NCBI RefSeq assembly: GCF_002999335.1
Contig: NW_020312129.1
Coordinates: 17,795-81,794 of the forward strand
DNA: 64,000 nucleotides
Direction: 5' to 3'
Origin: Cyclospora cayetanensis
Taxonomy: Eukaryota; Apicomplexa; Conoidasida; Eucoccidiorida; Eimeriidae
A model generated the notes under the pieces. The model did not search any database, was not told the DNA's origin, and saw nothing but the letters and a program-made list of their open reading frames with translations. A program made the translations under genes and the position numbers. This document shows, piece by piece, positions 50,543 to 61,177 of this stretch (position 1 is the first letter of the stretch; every line of letters starts with the position of its first letter).

Positions 50543-53523
50543 TTAAAGAAGTGCCCTTTTACGTTTTTCTGATTCCGTCATGGGAGACGCCCCCGCATCT
50601 CCTCCTCCCGCTTGTAGCTGCTTTGCCTCGTCGTGCTGTCTCGCGGTCCACGTGCGGATAAAGCTTTGGACCTCATGGAGAGAAAACCCTAGACACGAAG
50701 CGCGAAGAAAAGCGCAGAAAAGCAGTATCGCGAAAACGGCCCACTTGAGCAATGCCGACCCTTATTCCGCGGTGAAACACCCCATTCCGATACGATGTGA
50801 AAAAAAGGAGCAATAGAAAGCGAGAAAATAGAGCTGCAGACAAAATGGAACTTCCATCACGCCAGCAAGCAAAACTAAAAACATATCTCCGCGCATACGG
50901 AGTGAGTGAGTCTAGATGCATATTTAGAGGCGGCGAGCGACCAATTAAACACATTGCAGCACATATTTAATCGCTCAACCAGGGCGGATACAAGGGACAT
51001 GACATCTCAGAACACTTGATGCGCAGCCAGGGAACTCTTTTGTTGTAAGGCTCTACCTGTTCACATTCTCGCTTGCATCCCGTCTGAGAACAACTGGGAA
51101 GGGAACCAATAGGGGGATGGGTGTCTAGGCATACCCGCAATACAGATATCCTCTCCAACGCTGGACTTATTGAGTCTTGGTTGCTGTGAAACTGGTTGCT
51201 GTGATTTTCGGTGTCCTCCGTCCCCTTTTTCTTGCTGTGTGCTGCTGCTGCTGCCGTCGCTGCTGCTGCTGCTGGTGCTGCTGTTGCTGCCCTTCTCTTC
51301 CCTACAGGGCTGCCGCCTCTCTGCCATATTATGAGGGCCAGGTGCGCTACCAGCAGATCTGAAGAAGTCAACAAGATATCCCTCGAAGAGCTCGCGGGTG
51401 TCGGAGAAGCGTAGAGTGCCCTCTAGGCGATACAGAGAATGCAGGAATTCCAGCTGCAGTAGCAAATCGTAACCAAAAAGAACATCCTTTTGGTGAATAT
51501 CCATAGAGAGCTAACAGCTCCCTGTAGAGGCTACAAGCGTCAGTATGTCGTCGACCCCCTCAAGCCATGGAGAAACAACTCCTTCCGACACACAAACGAT
51601 GTTCTGCATGATGGTTCTAACGTCAGTCACCATCGTCCCTAGCACGCTACCTGGATACCTAGGTGACAAGCTTTGTCTGTTTGCAAATGGGAGAGAACTG
51701 ACACAAGAATCTGTGTGGGCTTCCTCGGTCTGGATTAGGCGCTCCTCTGCTTGCTGCAGCAGCTCGAGCTCCTTGAGGGCCGCGCATTGCGCTGCACAGC
51801 GTTTGCGAAAAGCAGCTCAACGAACAGAATGAAGGAAACAATAAACAATAGGGGTGGGGTACAAAAGGAGGAACACACAGCTTACGCCTGACTTTGCAAA
51901 GGCATCTGCTACTTTCGCGAGGGTCCTCCAGTGTAGGTACACTTGGAGAGTGAGGAACAAAGCATTCGAAGAGCAGGCGTTGCACTGGAACGCCGTTGAC
52001 GTACTGCCAATGCTCAGAAGCCACGCTTCCGCTTCACTTTGCGACTGGGCCTGAACAAATAGGACGGCAAAGGTCACGAGATCCTAAGGACTTTGCCATC
52101 TGCCTATCTCCCTAAGTGCAGTGCGGCAAGCGCCGGCAAGAAATCTGAAATCCTTACGCGCCAGTAGTACGATCTGCTGGCTGTCTGTACAAGGAAGACC
52201 TTGCCATCTTGGGGGGATCGCATCAGCTGAGAAGGTTACAAGCACAGCAGCACAGCTTTGCAGCGAAGATGTGCTGGAGGACCGAGCCTCCACAGATGCA
52301 TGCGCCTTCTGCCTTCATGAGCGCACAGCTCAGCCGAAAAAAACACGGAGCAGTTCCACTCCCCACTATCACCTAAGGTACGAACTGCCCCGAAAACTGA
52401 GCTGCATGGACGCGTAGCCCACCGACAGAGAACGAGCATAGATATTGGACAGACGCTTCAGCCTGCCCTATTGCTGGAAGCCACACGTCGAGTCAGCTAG
52501 CCACAGCTAGCGTCCAGCCACTAGAGACGCACTCCTAGGAGGAACGTGCTACCTCGAGTTCGCTGGGCATCATGACTCGCGCCGAGGGAACAACGCCACG
52601 CACCTGTACACAGGTCGAGAGGGGAATGCAAGTCCACCGGCTACCAGATGGTATTGTTGCGTCCTGCAAAGGCAACCAGGATATGCCCCCGCGCATGGCC
52701 ATACACACCGATCTCGAGCGGCTTCTGCGGTTAAGAACTGGCTACCTGAAGAATTGCGGAAGCGTCGCAATACAAAGCAGGCGAAACGCAGAAGCACCGC
52801 TTGCTAACGACCTACTTTGCTGCCGGAAGCTCTTGAGGCTGCTGCTGCTCCTCCTCCTGCAGCCGCTGCACTTGCTCCCCCTGCAGCGCCTTTAGAGTAC
52901 CAAAAGGCATCCGCGTGTAATGCGCAACGCCTCACCTTCCAAGACGAGGCATCCTGAGAAAGAACGGCAGAAAGCACAGGCAGAGCAAGCCAAGAGTCTG
53001 CAGGAAATGCTGCGTGCATAGCATCACCATCCCTACAAATCCCAGACGCAGGGGTAGCGCACATATGCAACAAGAGTCTGCAGGTCTTCCGAACAGAGAG
53101 CGCCTAGCACACGCCATAACAAAGCTTGTTTGAAAACCCCAGACCATTACCTTTGTCGCTTTCTCGAGGACTCCCGAATGGATAGCCTGCATCAAGCCGT
53201 CGCAAGAAGAGCGTTGAAGCGTATTGGGGGGCGTTGTGTAGTTGCAAGCTAGACAGAGGACTCTTCCTGTTTCCTCGCCTCACCCCGCAGTCATTGCGTA
53301 GCAGGTTAATGGCCTCTTCTGCATCGCCGTCTTTGGCGTCCGCTGTAGCTAAGAAAGCTGAAGAGGAGCTCAACGTCCTAACGGCAGGATCTGCCGTCTG
53401 GAACTCCCAGACAGTGCCAGCCTCACCGCCTCCGCTGCCTTGCGCTCCGCAGTTTTCTTCTCTGACTGTGGCTGCGTCAGGATGAGACGCAGCAGTCTCT
53501 CCGCCAGGGCTACTGCTGCTCAT
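50543..53523 (-). CDS. Uncharacterised multi-exon protein with coiled-coil and Ser/Gln runs, boundaries unresolved
   Basis: Several minus-strand segments look coding and lie in a row. From 53523 there is an acidic/Ser-rich start containing DAEEAINLLRNDC. Near 53160-53200 is a segment LMQAIHSGVLEKATK ending at a GTAATG donor. Near 52890-52810 is LQGEQVQRLQEEEQQQPQEL, and near 51790-51700 KELELLQQAEERLIQTEEAH, both coiled-coil-like. From 51504 is the stretch DLLLQLEFLHSLYRLEG, followed by poly-Ser from CAG/CTG repeats (51240-51290). A last exon opening near 50690 gives SLHEVQSFIRTWTA and stops at 50543. Junction phases were not all made to fit, and two genes are possible. No family was recognised; a tethering or scaffold role would be a guess. 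Confidence 0.42.
51235..51293. repeat. CTG/CAG microsatellite tract
   Basis: Interrupted CTG triplets on the plus strand (CAG on the minus) run for almost 60 bases. In the presumed minus-strand frame they read as serine runs split by Asp-Gly and Thr. Such coding CAG tracts are characteristic of Eimeria-group genomes. Confidence 0.85.
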
Positions 53524-55022
53524 TGCACTAGAGAGGAGCCACCGTTGTCAGAGTGAGAATCGAGAGGGAGTATGGACGGGATTTCTTTGGGGAAAAGTCC
53601 CCGGTGCAGTGCATGGCAACATAAAGGCAGTGATACAGAGCTAATACGGGGCTGTAGGCAAAAACGGAAGGTGAGAGAGACCCTAATTAAGAAGACGGAT
53701 TGCAATTTGCACAGGCAACCGCGTCCCAAGGAGCTAGCACGTCAAAATGGGCGGAGCAGGAGGAGGCAGGAGGCGGAATACAACAGCAACAAACGAGTGA
53801 TTGGGCACTTTCAACCAGATTTTAGGAACTGGTTCGAGGGCATATTAGATGCACGGACACCGCACAGTCCGTGGGCCTACTACCACGTACAGGAATGTGG
53901 ACACGAAAATACAGGTGAGAATTTTAAAAAAGGAAGAGGCCCATAGGGCATGCCTTGATGGAGTAAATTTCAGCAAGGGAACTACAGAGGATAACAAATA
54001 GAGGCTCATATGTTCTTCAGCGTAATGCTCATCCAGCGAGGAACCATTTTGCTGTGACCACTTTGACAGGGGGCCTAGGGGGCCCCCTGACCGTTAGGCC
54101 CCTTTCCTTGTTTGGGCCATGACAGGACTAGATTCTTCTCGGTGTTGTATTTTACAATCCCATTGTTATATTCGTATACACTAGGAACTTTAGAGGCACT
54201 GTGCTCATTACACTCACCAATTTCAAGCTTTAAACAACAAGCGAGCCGGAAGTTACGATATAAAGGCTATCCAGAAAAAACCCAGAGACTTGCCTGAACC
54301 CCCTATGAATAACTCGTATCTGACAGCCTCTGCCTCTCGTCTTTGCTATGAAGGCTCCACTGATCTTCACTGATGGAACCCAGTAAGAAGCCAACGGAGC
54401 ACACGTCTCTGTGTAGGCAGTAACAGCACTTTTTCCTTTTAATAAAAATGAAAAAAAAACTGTAACTTGGCGAGGTGGAAGCAAAACGCTCTTTCGAACG
54501 ACGCCCGCGAAAAACAATTCTTCCCTGGGTAGTTTTGTGTCTGGGGTGGAGCAACAATGTGGCCCACCGCTGCCTCATATATAGGTAGTGTTGCATTGCC
54601 AGGGCCGGCGTATAGGATCGTTCGGGCGGCCCAGATGTTCTTTCCGTCTGTTGCGCTCCAGAAAATGGCAATAGGAAGAGGCCTGCGGGGCCCTTCTGCA
54701 CCGATGTGGCTTTGTCAAGCATACGGCTTCAATGAAATACTGTGCACTACACAAGCAACCAGCTGCTGAACTGAAGACGATAGACATCCCAGTATGATGC
54801 GGCCGTGCCATGCACAGAGCGGTGCCTGGCACCTCCATTCTTGGTATGACGCGTGACTGGCATGAGGAGCACAGTCGCTGTAATGGAGCATAGAGCCTTC
54901 ACATTCGGGCCCTAACTCCTTTAGATAATGAAAAAGCGCTCAAATGGCTCGGGTCATCTCCATTCTCTTAGGAGCACAGCAGATAAGATGAAGGTGTATT
55001 ATTAGTGCTTGCACTCAAGGCA
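53524..55022. other. Intergenic, nothing recognised
   Basis: Open frames on both strands (for example 54303-54838 minus) have no domain. The palindrome AGGGGGCCCCCT occurs near 54080. Confidence 0.4.
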
Positions 55023-58000
55023 CTACTGTGTACCTGTTCCCGATTCATGCTTTTGAATAGGACGGAGGCTTTTGTCACCGGTAGGGCTTTTTGCATTCTC
55101 TGAAAGATTCAGCGGTCCAGGGACATGCAGAGCCTTTGCTACGGCCTTGTATAACAAGGATGGGCCTTCTGCGTCCTGCCTGAAAGACTTGGTAAGCTGC
55201 TGCCCTTGTACGGCTTCCTTGAGCATTTGGTGCTCTTCTTCCGCCTCTTCGTCGGAAGCTGTCGAAGAGGCACTCACTTGCATTGCGGTGGAACTGGGCT
55301 GCGGGAAGACGGCCTGGCCGTTCTTGTAGAGTAGGACATCTGCGGAAACTGCAACTCTCTCGATCGCCATTTCATTAATCCCTCTAACGACTCGGGCGTA
55401 CCCACCCTCTCCCCATGTGGGCCCCCATGAGTTTCGGATCTTCCAGTAAGGGAGCCACGCATCGCCTTCTTTCGCCCAACCCCACCCAACGATGACCACT
55501 GCGTGATCCACCTGCGCACCACCAAGAGGAAGAATCGGCAGGTGGGGGAGCTAGGGGACTAACGGGAAACAACAAGTGAAAGACGACACCAAAGATGCAG
55601 GCATAATGATAGAGACGGAGAGGAAGTAAGCAAAAGAGGCTCCGAAGGGGAGATAGGACAAGAGAGGAGAAACCCTTGAACCAGGGTGGGCTGACCAACA
55701 CTACCGTTATAAGGAGAAAACGAAAAACAGGGTGAAAATAAATGCGCTCAATGCATGATTGTGCTACAATGGCAGAGGCATCATTGCTGCGAGCCTCCCG
55801 CATACCTTCTCCCAGCTCCAGTTCTCTCCTTCTTGTACAATTGAATCGTACGGCGACTGGAAAACACCTTGGCTGTACGATGTGAAGTCAGCTAGCAAAC
55901 AAACCCACAGAAAAAAGTTTCTCGCGAAGACTTGAATTGCTGCTGACAAACTCAAGGGCTCTCCGCGCTAGCCCTCTTTACCTGGATGCTCGTGATGAGT
56001 GACGCAAGGGGCAAAGAAGGAATACAGAAGAAGGGGCGTGTTTGCGTGGTTACACCAATGTTATATAATTGGGACTGAGAAAAGTGCAGCAGACCTGAGG
56101 GTTCAATCGACACCGCAAGAGGCCCCCTCTCCCAGAGTTCTCTTTGCATTTCCTCGGCAGAGCAAGACCCAAAAGTACCGCCGACGTAATGCCAATTAGA
56201 AACCCTGACTTCGATGGAACATGCATCGGGCAGACGGTTTCGTGGAGGAGGCGCTGCACAATTGTACACTGCGGTCCCCAACTGGCCTCCAAGGTCGTGG
56301 CACTGCTGAAACTTTGGGGGAAAGTGCTGCATGAAATCCGGCTGGGAAGAACAACGTGTGTAAAGCACAAAGGCAGTGGAATAAGTGGAGAATATGTGCA
56401 TACATGCGAAACAGCCACACGGGAGCGCAAAAAGATGGACACCGAAAGAGCCACGGGGCACATCTCCGAAAGCAGGTACTCTGCTCTGCCATGATATCAC
56501 ACATTGCGTCTACCGAATGAAACAGGCGCCGCCAGCTAGATGCGGGCATGCATTTGGCTGCACAGGGGATGCTGCTGCGTGCTTGCCTGATTCATAGACT
56601 TCTCGTAATAATCAACACATTCCTTAGTTCTAAATGCATGTTCATGGCCAAATTTAAGGGCTAAGTATACATAGCCTCCGGCGCACCCCTGATTGTACAC
56701 ATTGCAAGCAGTGCCCTGGGGAGGACACCACCACACACAGAGATGAGGCAGACCCGTTTCCTTCTCAGCGGTATCTTTCTGAAATCCCCTAGCCCCGCGC
56801 GAAAAAACGGTTTTACAGTGTTGGGGAGCAGGGGCGAACCTGCAAGGCGCTAACATGAACTTTGCCAAAAATATCATCGTTATTTGAGTACCGAATCCAT
56901 AGCCTGAGGAAGCCTCAACACGGGACACAAGTACTGGCCACCCCTGCAGCTAGTGGGAGCTTCTTTGATATGAAAAGACACTGAAGGTGGCTTCCGCGAA
57001 AACCTTTCTTTTCCCCTATTTTCTGTGCTCTCTGCTTCTTTTCTGCTAGCCACTGCCTTTCTATCGAATTTTTGTCTCTCATAGCTCCTGACTGTTGCCT
57101 ACAGACCTGGATGTCAAGATGGTGCTGGTGGTGATTGCGTAACAGGAGCCGCAATCGCCTTGATTGGGAGCATCCGGTACCACGTTCTGTCTACGGCCGA
57201 GCTGAATCGCCGAGGCAGAAACACAATTTTAGGAACATTTAAATCAAAGATAGCACAGCGAAGAGGGCATGCAGCAAGGACCTCCGCGCAGTCTGCGTGA
57301 TGAACGCGCGGAGGCATCTCTGGCCGGGTGTGCAACGGAGGACATAAGGAGAGAACAAGCGGCTCAAGCGCTTACTAGAGACAACGCAACAACCATTTGC
57401 CTTACTCGCATGAATACATGGTCAGGGTTTGTCCAGTCGAATTCCATGATGCCTTTCCAAATGGGTTCGTCTGCGGACGACCCTGGAGGTCCCACAGGTA
57501 CTGAGGGGCGTGAAAAGGCACTAAGCACAGCCAGGTAGGCGGAAGGTTCGATTAATGGCTTTAGACGGGGGGCTCCTGGTTCCTCGTTGAGCTCGTCGAG
57601 CGTTCGTAGCTGCTTGCCGTTTAGCACCACGTAGTCCTCATCGGTTGGCTCCCAAGACTTCTTACCTTAGCGCAACAAGAAAGGTGAGGAAGAACGATTG
57701 AATACGACCACAGACGAACGCAAAACTATGCTGCTGCGCACGCGTTCCAGCTCACAATTCAGACTGTAACGCCTGCAGCGACACGGAGACCGCGTCTCGA
57801 CAGCAATTCTTCGGCGTAGGTGGGGAGGGCGAACGGCGATGGAGCAAAAGAGCAAAGGATTGTGGTGAACGCACCATGCAAGATGGAGTGTATCCGCGAA
57901 CGAACAGTGACTCGAGAAATCTCAGGATCTTTTCTGTGGGGCAAATTCGGCAGCTCGATTGGGCTCTTTCTCACGGCTGGCACAATATTTGTGGGGCGAG

Positions 58001-59285
58001 AGAGATCCTCTCCAATCTTTGTCGCCCACCAGCAGGTCCGTCGTGGGATTCCAGAGCTTTTGCGAGATTCGTCGCTATCAAGGCTTTCAAGCGGTGATAA
58101 AAGCGACGCAATATCCGCCACGGAAGGAAACTCTGAAACGGTATGTTTGGTGGCACGCAACAGGCAATCAGCTAGCTGTCATGGAGTAGGTAGGCCACCC
58201 ACATGCACAAGCCCCAAGCCGCTTCTTAACAACAGGCAAGCTGCTTATACAGCACTATATCAACGCGCCTTTGTGAACCTACTGTGCTGAGAAGGCACAC
58301 GGAGCTGCCGCCTAACGCGTGGCTAGCGCCTTGCTCTCAGTCGTACCATAGGTTGGAGGGAAATTGCCCATAAGGGTCTCTGGTGCTTCCTGGTAAGGTA
58401 CATGCTCAACCCACCCGACCATGAGGGTGTGACAAAAGCTCAACGCGGTATTCGATCCCTTAGGGCCAAATTGATACTTGAAAAAAGAAAAGAGACGTAT
58501 TCTCTTCGGCGCAGTTACCTCCACGTGTAGCCCCTCGTCGTAAACCATCGTCCAGTACCCGGAGGAGCCGTCATCGAACTCCGCAGTAAAATCAGCTCGC
58601 AGCGTTAAAACAGAAACTCGAGACTCCCTAAAGGTCGAGGAGATGTTTGGCGGAGTCAGAGTGTCTGAGAGAAAAGCAGCGATTTAAAGAAACAGAAGGA
58701 AAGTACGCACACACACGACGAACCAAATGAACAAACATTCTTTCTCCTGATGTATATGGCGCTGATACACTTTGTTTTCCCCAAGTACATGTGGATACAA
58801 CCAGTCATCAGAACTCCCAAAAACACAAATATTCGCGAGGGGACAAGGGTGTTCTAGGGACCAGGCCCTGTTGTTTTTCTCCTCTGAACATCCCGTGACA
58901 CTGGGCTTTCAGTGTATTAAGCCAATGCCGACTATTAGAGGCTTACGCGTGAACGTTTTTGTCAATGCACCGTGTTTTGGTGTTGCCTACCATGCGTGCC
59001 GAGTTCGTCTGGAGTGACGTGTCCACAAGTTGGGTCGTGGAGTTCCTTAAATTCTCCCTCGGTGTGTTGGCAGGGCTGCCACAGGCCCTCGTGAACTTCC
59101 CACTTGCCCACTACGTGCTTGGCAAGGCAGTGGGGAGGGAGATCGGCAGTTGCCCAAGGGAGTCGAACCAGGAACAGAGCTACGCCCAATGTCAAGACTT
59201 GCAAGGAGCCTCCAAGCAGAGTCACCAGACTGCTGCAAAAAGCGGTGGAACCGCTTATGGCGGCGGCAAAACATTGCATCTTCAA
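55023..59285 (-). CDS. Cathepsin C / dipeptidyl peptidase I, 10 exons
   Basis: This papain-family enzyme removes dipeptides from protein N-termini in lysosome-like or secretory compartments. Exons are 59285-58991, 58664-58519, 58476-58347, 57665-57406, 57201-57107, 56903-56840, 56715-56587, 56305-56095, 55891-55806 and 55511-55023; phases close at 634 residues. A signal sequence ([17 protein letters not shown]) is followed by the exclusion domain: [39 protein letters not shown] and [17 protein letters not shown]. The catalytic core has [10 protein letters not shown] (active Cys), [22 protein letters not shown], the His in [11 protein letters not shown] and the Asn in [17 protein letters not shown]. 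About 100 residues follow the core, acidic then basic, an unusual C-terminal tail. Intron 7 appears to use a GC donor (CAG|GCAAGC). Confidence 0.95.
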
Positions 59286-61177
59286 ACAGTAGCTAGGGAC
59301 GGCCTTGGGGGTCCATCGGGTGCAGGAGCCGGCAACCGCTGGCGGTACACTGAGGAACCAGCCAAATCCTCCGATTTATATGATAATCATTATTTTCATG
59401 GCCCCTATTTTGTGGTTTCAAAGGTAAGAATATGAAGAAGACAGGCCGTCTGAGACCGGTAACCTTCGCTTGCCTTGAGTGCCTCACGGTTGGGCGTTGG
59501 GCGGTGAAGTGTCGGCGGACGGAGGCGTCTGCTACATGCAGGTAGATCGCCTTTTAAATATGACACAGTCTTCCCCCAAACCGTACGCCAGGAGGCGTCA
59601 CGAGGCACAGAAGGCGAGGTCAGTTCATATAGCGGCAAGGTCGTACCGTGCATGCTGGCCTTCGGCAGGGGACCATCGGGGACCGACCGCAACTGGATTA
59701 AGAGTGAAAGAATGGAGTATTGAATATTATTCCTTGTTGAATTTCAAAAGTATACAGTGCTATAATAAACAGCGAATTGGTGCGTTCACTCCTTTTCCCT
59801 TGTATCAAACTTGTAGAACATGACATGACAGCTGTATGGTATAAAAGGAGACCATGCTGAGTACGCACTCAGTTCTTGTAGTGAATCCCGTGCGTACAAC
59901 ATGCTCTTGCCTTCTGAACAATTGATTTTGATCCTAGGTAGCTAGTAAGCGCTCTCGAATAGATATTTAAGCCCGGTATTGATGCGCTCCTCATGGGCGG
60001 TGTTACGTGCAATTTATGCAGACGTGCTCTTCTGGTAGACTGAAGCCCAATCGACAAGATATACTGCACACATGGAGAAGCCCATAAGCTGGCTTACTGC
60101 TTAGAAGCTAGTATTTTGTGTTCGAGGCCGCTCCACGCGGACCTGGGGCTCAGCTAAGGAATGTCGATGCGGCCAGCTGAACATTTTCAAGAATGTCCCG
60201 AGTTCAGATCTTCATATTTCCATTTCTGATCATGTCACACCTAGTAGCAAATCATCAAGCGAATCATTTGTCTTTTGGCTCTATTTGGAAGTTGTAAATT
60301 AAGGAAATATGGAGAAGGGAAAGCCCCAGATGCGTAACATGCGGCACTACACAGTGTGCAAGGTGTTGTTCATATCCAAACATCCGCCTGCAAAACTCCT
60401 TAAGGCAGTAGTTTTTAAAACTCTACTTGACATGGCGTTGATCGGTACAGATGCCGAGCTATATTCAACAGTGTCGAAAAAATTAAAAGCCTCCTACCAA
60501 TACAGGAATTTTGCACAAGGGTACGAAATACCTTGCGACACGACAGTGTCTAAGTGGATTTGTGAGTGAGAAGATTTGATCCTTTATGAATAAATATGTA
60601 CCTACATCTACTCGCTTTCCGTTTCTCAAGTAAGCACCGTCAATATGAAGGAATTATTTCTAAAAGAAAAGTCAGATGCTTCATAGTTCAAGTGAGTACG
60701 GGCATGCAAAAACCATAAATATTTAGAGTTTTTATGCATCTCAGGGTTTGTGGTGCACCTTCGACTGAAACTTTGTGTTCGATGCCCCAGGAATCGACTA
60801 GCTGACTATGCTGAGCATAATGATAGCCTGAGTATGCACCTAGAAGGCCACCAAAACACAAGGATAACTGGCCTACTAACACCTCCCTCTGGGCAGCTTA
60901 GTCCGGTATACCTGGCTAGCAGACTCCTAACTCGCAAAGAAAAACAGTTTAAACAAGCAGCAGCTCTAAGGGCTGTAAGCGAGGAAAACAAAATGTATCA
61001 GTATTCCGGCTTCAGATACTTACATCAGTAATGCCAAAGCAGCAGCAGAAAATGCTTGAAGGCCTACTGTACAGAGTAGCTGTTGAGTAAAGTAGCTCAG
61101 CCTAGAAACCCACACAGTGCTCCCATGAGCATGTACGCTGCAGGGGTATGAGTGCGCGAAGAGTCATTAGACAGCCC
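59286..61177. other. Spacer between cathepsin C and GlyRS
   Basis: This lies upstream of cathepsin C and downstream of the synthetase, both on the minus strand. Apart from the RNase H-like relic listed separately, only domainless frames were seen (60309-60569 plus, 59405-59692 minus). Confidence 0.4.
60750..61031 (+). mobile_element. Probable Ty3/gypsy retrotransposon RNase H relic
   Basis: Within a 93-codon frame, residues about 51-93 read SPVYLASRLLTRKEKQF, then AALRAVSEENKMYQYSGF. Ty3/gypsy RNase H domains have the pattern PVAYASRKLTPAEKNY, then a Lys/Glu-rich helix ending ALxxWRHYLxG. The spacing matches. The N-terminal TDAS-type catalytic strand is absent upstream and a stop follows soon after, so this would be a decayed fragment, not a working element. 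No reverse transcriptase or integrase was seen nearby. Confidence 0.42.
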
